Source of the DNA: Sphingomonas pseudosanguinis
GTDB lineage: Bacteria; Pseudomonadota; Alphaproteobacteria; Sphingomonadales; Sphingomonadaceae
Length of the DNA: 64,000 bases
NCBI RefSeq assembly: GCF_014196255.1
Contig: NZ_JACIDH010000003.1
Location: 124,001-188,000, forward strand
Direction: 5' to 3'
Below are positions 58,335 through 64,000 of this stretch, piece by piece (positions within the stretch are counted from its first letter, which is position 1; every line of letters begins with the position of its first letter). The notes beneath the pieces are model-generated. The model made no database searches and was not told the DNA's origin. It saw only the letters and a program-made list of their open reading frames with translations. Both the position numbers and the translations under genes were made by a program.

Positions 58335-59117
58335 TCAGTCGAGCCGGTCGACGCGCACGCTCTGTTCGCACAGCTGCGCTTCGCCGAAGATGGTCATGAA
58401 GGCGATGTCGGTCGCGTCACGCCCCACCCCGACCAGCGCGATCTCGTCGGCGCGCGCCATGCCGGTCGCATCGACCAGATGCCAGCGGCCATCGAGCCAC
58501 AATTCAGCCACCGCATGAAAATCGGGCGGATCGACGCCCGGCGCATAGGCCGAGACGCAGCGCGCCGGAATCTCCGCCGCCCGCGCCAGTGCGACCAGCA
58601 GATGGGCATAGTCGCGACACACGCCGGTGCGCGAGGCGAAGGTGTCGAGCGCGGTCGTCACGCCTTGCGAGCTGCCCGCGCGATAGGTCATCCGGGTCGC
58701 CACCCAATCGACCAGCGCGGCGGCCAGCGCACCGCCGGACAGCCCGCCGAAGCGCGCGCGGACGAAGCCCTCCAGCTTGTCCGACTCGCAATAACGGCTG
58801 GGCAGCAGATAGGGGATCAGGACACCCGGCATCGCGCGGGCCGGCGTCGCCGGCAGGACGTGCAGGTCATGGACCGGACGGTCGATCACGACGATCGCCT
58901 TGTACCGGGCGGACAGGGCGTGGTCGGCGCGGACCCAGCAGCGCTGGCCGATGCCGTCCTCGCCCGGCACCGCCGTGACGCCGTGATCGGACCAGATGGT
59001 CAGCGACTGTTCCTCCAGCCACTGGTCGGCCATCGCCGCTGCCTCGATCTGCAGCAATATGTCCGCCGGTGCGGTCAGCGTATAATCCAGCGACACTTCG
59101 ATCGACAGCCGCATCAC
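58335..59117 (-). CDS. transglutaminase-like family protein
   Basis: The 260-residue product has a beta-rich N terminus and a transglutaminase core with SSQGVTTALDTFASRTGVCRDYAHLLVALARAAEIPARCVSAYAPG (Cys), PPDFHAVAELWLDGRWHLVDATG (His and Asp). No signal is seen, so it is probably cytosolic. Families of this kind often accompany peptide-modifying systems. It may act as a peptidase. An intrinsic terminator for the next gene is in the gap at 59133. Confidence 0.85.
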   Translation of the reverse strand: MMRLSIEVSLDYTLTAPADILLQIEAAAMADQWLEEQSLTIWSDHGVTAVPGEDGIGQRCWVRADHALSARYKAIVVIDRPVHDLHVLPATPARAMPGVLIPYLLPSRYCESDKLEGFVRARFGGLSGGALAAALVDWVATRMTYRAGSSQGVTTALDTFASRTGVCRDYAHLLVALARAAEIPARCVSAYAPGVDPPDFHAVAELWLDGRWHLVDATGMARADEIALVGVGRDATDIAFMTIFGEAQLCEQSVRVDRLD

Positions 59118-59132
59118 ATCATCCCGTCATAG

Positions 59133-59165
59133 CAAAAGGGCCTGGCGGATTGTCCGCCAGGCCCT
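59133..59165 (-). terminator. intrinsic terminator of the Bax inhibitor-1 gene
   Basis: AGGGCCTGGCGGA (59137-59149) pairs perfectly with TCCGCCAGGCCCT (59153-59165) around a 3-base loop. On the minus strand the stem is followed by TTTT. It lies 25 bases after the BI-1 gene stop. Confidence 0.85.
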
Positions 59166-59190
59166 GAAAGATACTCATAGTCGCTGTGCG

Positions 59191-59937
<747 letters not shown>

Positions 59938-60059
59938 GGTGAACTATTGCTCCTTTGCACGGCCATATGCCGGTTGATGGAAATATCGCTCTCTCGGGGA
60001 CGCATTTCAAGCCAAAGCGGTTCCCGATCATAGCGTCATTACGATAGAAACACTTTGTT

Positions 60060-60620
60060 ATGCTCCGCCTGTTCATCGCACTCCGCCCGCCGCCCGCCAT
60101 TCGCGACCTGCTCGCCGATGCGATGGATGGTGTTCCATCGGCTCGCTGGCAGGATGACGACCAGCTGCATCTGACCCTGCGCTTCATCGGCGAGGTCGAT
60201 CGCCCGGTGGCCGAAGACATCGCCGCCGCGCTGGGACAGGTCCATGCGCCCGCGCCGACCGTGCGGATCGCGGGCGTCGGCACCTTCGATCGCCGGGGGC
60301 GGGTCGACACGCTCTGGGCCGGGGTCGCGCCGCACGATGCGCTCGCGCATCTGCACCGCAAGGTCGACCAGGCCTGTGGGCGCGCGGGTCTGTCACCCGA
60401 GCCGCGTGCCTATCTGCCACATATCACCTTGGCCCGCCTGCCCGGCTCGGCCGGCCGCGCGCCCGAGATCGCGGGGTGGCGCGCGGTCCATGCCGGGCTG
60501 TCGAGCGCGCCCTTCGCGATGGAGCACCTCGTCCTCTACCAAAGCCATCTGGGTCATGGCGGCGCATCCTATGAACCCGTGATGCGTTGGCCGCTGGACA
60601 CCGGCGCGCCCGATGCCTGA
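60060..60620 (+). CDS. thpR: RNA 2',3'-cyclic phosphodiesterase (ThpR)
   Basis: The 186-residue product has the two HxTx motifs of the 2H phosphoesterase family, HLTLRFIGEV near residue 40 and HITLARLPG near residue 121, with LFIALRPPPAIRDLL at the N terminus. The ThpR/LigT group opens RNA 2',3'-cyclic phosphates. It is cytosolic. The stop is 49 bases before the SOD gene. Confidence 0.88.
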   Translation: MLRLFIALRPPPAIRDLLADAMDGVPSARWQDDDQLHLTLRFIGEVDRPVAEDIAAALGQVHAPAPTVRIAGVGTFDRRGRVDTLWAGVAPHDALAHLHRKVDQACGRAGLSPEPRAYLPHITLARLPGSAGRAPEIAGWRAVHAGLSSAPFAMEHLVLYQSHLGHGGASYEPVMRWPLDTGAPDA

Positions 60621-60669
60621 ACCTTGGCGTGCCGGCTATGAAAAGACGTTCGAACAGGGAGCTTCCGAC

Positions 60670-61209
60670 ATGATGAAATATGCCACGCTGCTGACCATCG
60701 GCACCCTCGCGCTGGGCCTCGCCGCCTGCGACCAGACCAAGATGGAAACCGGTGCCCCCGTCCCCGGCGCGCCGAGCGCGACCGCGATGCTGCGTACCGG
60801 CACCGGCGGCGAGGCCGGCCGCGCGACGGCGACCGAGGTGGCGGGCGGCCTGCGCGTCACGCTCGACGCGATGAACGTGCCGGCGGGGCTGCACGGCGTC
60901 CATGTCCACACCGTCGGCCGTTGCGACGCGCCCGATTTCACCACCGCCGGCGGCCATTGGAACCCCGCGCAGCGCCAGCATGGCAGCATGAACCCGCAGG
61001 GCCCGCATGAGGGCGATATGCCCAACATGAGGGTCGGCAATGACGGGCGCGGTACGCTGGGCGTCGTGCTGCCCGGCGCGACGATGGCCGGGCTGCTCGA
61101 TGCGGACGGCTCGGCGATCATCATCCATGCCGCCGCCGACGATCTGAAAACCGACCCCAGCGGCAATAGCGGCGCGCGTCTGGCCTGCGGCGTGTTCCAG
61201 GCCAACTAA
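60670..61209 (+). CDS. sodC: Cu/Zn superoxide dismutase family lipoprotein
   Basis: The start MMKYATLLTIGTLALGLAACDQTK (60670, with GGGAG) carries a lipobox at LAAC, giving 179 residues. The SodC core is present: GLHGVHVHTVGRCDAPDF with the HxH metal ligands, GGHWNPAQRQHGSMNPQGPHEGDMPNM with further His and Asp ligands, IIIHAAADDLKTDPSGNSGARLACGVF at the end with the conserved Asp, Arg and Cys. It should remove superoxide in the periplasm. A hairpin with T-run follows the stop. Confidence 0.92.
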   Translation: MMKYATLLTIGTLALGLAACDQTKMETGAPVPGAPSATAMLRTGTGGEAGRATATEVAGGLRVTLDAMNVPAGLHGVHVHTVGRCDAPDFTTAGGHWNPAQRQHGSMNPQGPHEGDMPNMRVGNDGRGTLGVVLPGATMAGLLDADGSAIIIHAAADDLKTDPSGNSGARLACGVFQAN

Positions 61210-61259
61210 GCCCCACTCCGATCGGCCCCGTCGCATGACTTCCGAGCGGCGGGGCTTTT
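61208..61259 (+). terminator. terminator after the Cu/Zn SOD gene
   Basis: AAGCCCC (61208-61214) pairs with GGGGCTT (61251-61257), with an inner CCGATCGG/CCGAGCGG pairing and a TTTT run at the end. The first bases overlap the stop codon. Confidence 0.65.
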
Positions 61260-61276
61260 CCTGTCAGGATGTCCGC

Positions 61277-61939
61277 ATGACCAGCGCCCTGCCCACCCGT
61301 CGCTTCGGCGGGTTCCTGTTCGACATGGACGGCACGATCCTCAGTTCGATCGCCTCGGCCGAGCGCGCCTGGACGGATTGGGCGACGCGGCAGGGGCTGG
61401 ATGTCGACGCGTTCCTGCCGACCATCCACGGCGTCCAGTCGGTCGAGACGATCCGCCGGCTGAACCTGCCCGGCATCGATCCGGTGGCGGAGGCGCATGC
61501 GCTGACCGAGGCGGAGATGCTGGACGTCGACGATGTCGTGCCGATCGGTGGTGCGGCGGAATTCCTCGCCGCGCTGCCGGCGGATCGCTGGGCGATCGTG
61601 ACCTCCGCGCCACGGCGGCTGGCGGAGGTGCGGCTGAAGGCGGCGGGCCTGCCGCTACCGGGCGTGTTCGTGACGGCGGAAGATGCCGAGCGGAGCAAGC
61701 CCGCGCCCGACGGCTTCCTGCTGGGGGCGAAACGGCTGGGCATCGCGCCGGAGGATTGCCTGGCGTTCGAGGACGCACCCGCCGGGATCGCGGCGGCCGA
61801 GGCGGCGGGCATGACGGTGGTGGTGATCACCGAGACGCATGGTCACGCGATGGATACGGCCCATGCGACCGTGACGGATTATCGCGATCTGGCGGTGGAG
61901 TGGGACGGTGCCAGTCTGAAATTGGACCACCGGATTTAA
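61277..61939 (+). CDS. HAD-superfamily sugar phosphatase-like hydrolase
   Basis: Starting at MTSALPTRRFGGFLFDMDGTILSSI (61277) gives 220 residues. HAD motifs are FDMDGT (nucleophile Asp), VTSAP (Thr/Ser), ERSKPAP (Lys) and FEDAPAGIAAAEAAGM (acidic pair). The helical cap of subclass I (ERAWTDWATRQGLDVDAFLPTIHG) is typical of 2-deoxyglucose-6-phosphate- and glycerol-phosphatase-like enzymes. It is cytosolic. The substrate is not readable. Confidence 0.9.
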   Translation: MTSALPTRRFGGFLFDMDGTILSSIASAERAWTDWATRQGLDVDAFLPTIHGVQSVETIRRLNLPGIDPVAEAHALTEAEMLDVDDVVPIGGAAEFLAALPADRWAIVTSAPRRLAEVRLKAAGLPLPGVFVTAEDAERSKPAPDGFLLGAKRLGIAPEDCLAFEDAPAGIAAAEAAGMTVVVITETHGHAMDTAHATVTDYRDLAVEWDGASLKLDHRI

Positions 61940-61959
61940 ATCGCCATCCTCACCCTTCC

Positions 61960-62038
61960 CACCCAACTTCCGTGGGCGGGCCCCTTCCCTCTCCCATCGG
62001 GAAAGGGAGGGAGGCGCGAAGCGCCGGAAGGGTGAGGG
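61960..62038. repeat. diverged intergenic palindromic repeat near family B
   Basis: After the HAD gene there are CCCTTCC/GGAAGGG-type stems (CTCCCATCGGGAAAGGGAG, GCGCGAAGCGC and GCCGGAAGGGTGAGGG) in a GC-rich block. The order of stems resembles family B but the sequence is only partly similar, so membership is uncertain. Confidence 0.5.
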
Positions 62039-62050
62039 CATCCCGCCCCA

Positions 62051-62132
62051 CCGTTCAGCCTGAGCGAAGTCGAAGGCCAAGGGACGCGGGATGGCTCAGG
62101 GCGTGCACTTCGACTTCGCTCAGTGCGAACGG
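62051..62132. repeat. repeat family C, inverted pair
   Basis: Left arm CCGTTCAGCCTGAGCGAAGT at 62051 and the right arm, reverse complement of CCGTTCGCACTGAGCGAAGT, ending at 62132. The arms are imperfect copies of each other (CAGCC versus CGCAC). Together with the preceding block it fills the 233-base gap between the convergent HAD and HesB genes. Confidence 0.75.
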
Positions 62133-62172
62133 AGGGAGAGCGTGGAGCGATGGACCATCTGGCCGCCTCCCC

Positions 62173-62526
62173 TCAAACCGTAAAGCTCTCCCCGCACCCG
62201 CACGCACCCTTGGCGTTGGGGTTCTGAAACACGAACCCAGCGGTGAAGTCGTCCTCGACCCAATCCATAGTCGATCCGATCAGATACAGGATCGACCCGC
62301 CATCGACGAACAGCGTGCCGCCCGGCGTATCGATCTTCTCATCGAACGCCTTGGCCTCGGTGACGTAATCGACCGAATAGGCCAGCCCCGAACAGCCCCG
62401 GCGCGGCGTCGACAGCTTGACCCCGATCGCCCCTTCCGGCGCGCGCGCCATCAGGTCGGCGATCCGTGCCTCGGCCGAGGGCGTCAGGTTCAGTGCGGCG
62501 GGGCGCGGACGGAGCGTGGTCGCCAT
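62173..62526 (-). CDS. HesB/IscA-type iron-sulfur carrier (SufA-like)
   Basis: The start MATTLRPRPAALNLTPSAEARI (62526) gives 117 residues. The three conserved cysteines are in TPRRGCSGLAYSVD and NAKGACGCGESF. The family donates or carries iron or [Fe-S] clusters during SUF assembly. It is the last gene of the minus-strand run sufS-sufT-HesB, with a 2-base gap after the SufT stop. Confidence 0.92.
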   Translation of the reverse strand: MATTLRPRPAALNLTPSAEARIADLMARAPEGAIGVKLSTPRRGCSGLAYSVDYVTEAKAFDEKIDTPGGTLFVDGGSILYLIGSTMDWVEDDFTAGFVFQNPNAKGACGCGESFTV

Positions 62527-62528
62527 GG

Positions 62529-62987
62529 TCAGAGCATCCCCAGTTCGAGCTTGGCGTCGTCCGACATCTTCTGCGGGTCCCATGGCGGGTCCCAGACGAG
62601 ATTGACGTCGGCGGTCGCGATCCCCGGCACCGCCGAGACGCGCAGTTCCACCTCGCCGGGCATGGACTCGGCGACCGGGCAATGCGGGGTGGTCAGCGTC
62701 ATCGTGACGACCGCATGGCCGCCCTCGGTCACTTCGACGCCGTAGATCAGCCCCAGGTCATAGATGTTGACCGGAATCTCGGGATCGAAAATATCCTTCA
62801 GCGCGTCGATGATGCCATCGTACAGCGCGCCGCCCGGCTGGGTCGGATCGTCGGCGGTCGGCTTTTGCGACAGGAAGCCCGACAGATAATCGCGCTGCCG
62901 CTCCGCCGGGGCTTCGACCACGTCCTGCACGCGCGCCTTGGGCGGCTGCGCCACGCTCTCGACCTCTTCGATCTTGTAATCGCTCAT
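62529..62987 (-). CDS. sufT: SufT (DUF59/MIP18 domain) iron-sulfur assembly protein
   Basis: The 152-residue product has a variable N terminus and a DUF59 domain: DGIIDALKDIFDPEIPVNIYDLGLIYGVEV, VVTMTLTTPHCPVAESMPGEVELRVSAVPGIATADVNLVWDPPWDPQKMSDDAKLELGML. The Cys in TPHCP and the DPEIPVNIYDLGL loop are conserved. SufT helps mature Fe-S proteins. The ATG overlaps the sufS stop by four bases. Confidence 0.93.
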   Translation of the reverse strand: MSDYKIEEVESVAQPPKARVQDVVEAPAERQRDYLSGFLSQKPTADDPTQPGGALYDGIIDALKDIFDPEIPVNIYDLGLIYGVEVTEGGHAVVTMTLTTPHCPVAESMPGEVELRVSAVPGIATADVNLVWDPPWDPQKMSDDAKLELGML

Positions 62988-64000
62988 CCGAAAATCCTCG
63001 TGACCCGCCGGACGCCATCCACCAGCGCAACGACGTCATCGGGTCCGTTATACACGCCGAAACTCGCCCGCGCGGTGGCGGGCAGGCCGAGCGCGTCCAT
63101 CAGCGGCTGCGCGCAGTGATGGCCCGCGCGGATCGCCACCCGGCTCTCGTCCAATATGGTGCCGATATCGTGGGGATGAACCCCCTCGACCGCGAAACTG
63201 ACGATTCCCGCCGAGTCCTCAGGCCCCAGCAGCCGCACCGAATTGATCGCCGACAGCCCCTCGCGCGCCTGCGCGACCAAGGCCGCTTCATGCGCATGGA
63301 TCGCGTCCAGCCCGATGCTCGTCACATAGTCGATCGCGGCATGAAGCCCCAGCGCCCCGACGATATGCGGCGTCCCCGCCTCGAACCGACCCGGCGGCGG
63401 CGCATAGGTCGTCTTCTCGAAGCTCACCCGGTCGATCATCGACCCGCCACCCTGATAGGGCGGCATCGCCTCGAGCAGTTCCGGCCGCGCCCACAGCACG
63501 CCGATACCGGTCGGGCCATAGAGCTTGTGGCCTGAAAAGACGTAGAAGTCGCAGTCGAGCACGTTCACATCGACCGCGATGCGCGGCACCGCCTGGCACC
63601 CGTCGAGCAGGATCTTCGCGCCCACGCCATGCGCCAGATCGGCCGCGCGCCGTGCGTCGAGCACCGAGCCCAGCACGTTCGACACATGGCCCAGCGACAC
63701 CAGCTTATGCGCGGGCGTCAGCATGCGCGCCATCGCGTCCAGGTCGATGCGATGATCGGCCGTCAGCGGCAGCACGTCGATCGCGACGCCCAGCTTTTCC
63801 GCTACCATCTGCCACGGCACGATGTTGGAGTGATGCTCCAGCATCGACAGCAGGACGCGGTCGCCCGCCTTGAGGTTGGTTGCGACCCAGCACTGGGCGA
63901 CGAGGTTGATCCCCTCGGTCGCACCGCGCGTGAATACGATCTCGTTCGCCGACCCAGCGCCAATGAACCGCGCCGTCGCCTTGCGCGCCTTTTCATAGGC
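62984..64000 (-). CDS. sufS: cysteine desulfurase SufS, N terminus outside window
   Basis: About 338 residues are visible and the frame runs off the right edge. Features: NEIVFTRGATEGINLVAQCW, LEHHSNIVPWQMVAEKLG, the PLP lysine in FYVFSGHKLYGPTGIGVLW, FEAGTPHIVGALGLHAAIDY and the catalytic cysteine in IRAGHHCAQPLMDALG. SufS takes sulfur from cysteine as a persulfide for cluster assembly. The internal ATG at 63844 is not the true start. SufE, SufC or SufB are expected to the right. Confidence 0.95.
   Translation of the reverse strand, partial: AYEKARKATARFIGAGSANEIVFTRGATEGINLVAQCWVATNLKAGDRVLLSMLEHHSNIVPWQMVAEKLGVAIDVLPLTADHRIDLDAMARMLTPAHKLVSLGHVSNVLGSVLDARRAADLAHGVGAKILLDGCQAVPRIAVDVNVLDCDFYVFSGHKLYGPTGIGVLWARPELLEAMPPYQGGGSMIDRVSFEKTTYAPPPGRFEAGTPHIVGALGLHAAIDYVTSIGLDAIHAHEAALVAQAREGLSAINSVRLLGPEDSAGIVSFAVEGVHPHDIGTILDESRVAIRAGHHCAQPLMDALGLPATARASFGVYNGPDDVVALVDGVRRVTRIFG

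Overview
The window is high-GC, densely coded bacterial DNA. It reads as a chromosomal segment of an alphaproteobacterium of the Sphingomonadales, most likely Sphingomonas. This is inferred from gene content (TonB-dependent receptor, PepSY reductase, SUF genes, DUF4893, DUF2171/SWFGD protein, DUF4126, many glycan-active proteins) and from abundant palindromic intergenic repeats. No rRNA, prophage, transposase or CRISPR array was seen. One tRNA (Ala, anticodon CGC) is present.

Layout. (1) 1-9990 is the edge of a surface-polysaccharide island: the end of a LapG-like cysteine proteinase, a secreted protein of unknown function, three family-2 glycosyltransferases, a Wzx-type flippase, a WecG/TagA/CpsF (GumM-like) transferase, and divergent secreted GH5-like and GH43-like glycosidases. 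(2) 10129-14922 is a divergent iron-uptake pair: a TonB-dependent receptor and a fused PepSY/flavodoxin/reductase membrane protein. (3) 15194-25974 is an oxidative, non-phosphorylating L-fucose catabolic locus: IclR regulator, Zn-alcohol dehydrogenase, mutarotase, split UxaA-type dehydratase, aldo/keto reductase, lactonase, SDR, FucP transporter, D-glycerate kinase, 2-hydroxyacid dehydrogenase and a fumarylacetoacetate-hydrolase-like diketo-acid hydrolase. (4) 26080-29016 holds a PuuD-like amidotransferase, serine acetyltransferase and fructose-1,6-bisphosphatase. (5) 29302-29971 is a small AT-richer patch with two unknown ORFs. (6) 30013-40288 is a coherent oxidative glycoside locus: LacI regulator, GMC dehydrogenase, Tat-exported gluconate-dehydrogenase-subunit-3 protein, two exported and one cytosolic TIM-barrel isomerase-like proteins, an exported DUF1080 (3-keto-disaccharide hydrolase) protein, MFS transporter, cytochrome c and a Gfo/Idh/MocA oxidoreductase. 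It carries a perfect LacI-type palindrome.

(7) 40361-45364 carries small envelope proteins, an aldo/keto reductase, a lone receiver domain and a GGDEF-EAL protein. (8) 45411-48455 is the glyoxylate-shunt gene aceA with a divergent ScfR/RamB-like regulator and a tiny conserved-looking ORF. (9) 48749-61939 is mostly housekeeping and envelope: CDF transporter, LRAT/NlpC-like secreted protein, DUF4893, 3-hydroxybutyrate dehydrogenase, zinc metallopeptidase, NADP oxidoreductase, DUF2171 protein, tRNA-Ala, Nudix, extensin-like protein, transglutaminase, BI-1, ThpR, Cu/Zn SOD and a HAD phosphatase. (10) 62173-64000 is the end of a SUF iron-sulfur operon (sufS-sufT-HesB), with sufS cut by the window edge.

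The most interesting systems are region 6 and region 3. In region 6 the gene set predicts that glycosides are oxidised at C3 in the periplasm, with electrons passing to cytochrome c, then cleaved by the DUF1080 enzyme, processed by TIM-barrel enzymes and imported. Region 3 combines a Xanthomonas-type L-fucose pathway with a Campylobacter-type split dehydratase and adds glyoxylate/glycerate-handling enzymes that suggest a pentose branch. Intergenic space is populated by at least four dispersed palindromic repeat families; one copy (14963-15120) can fold as a three-way junction.
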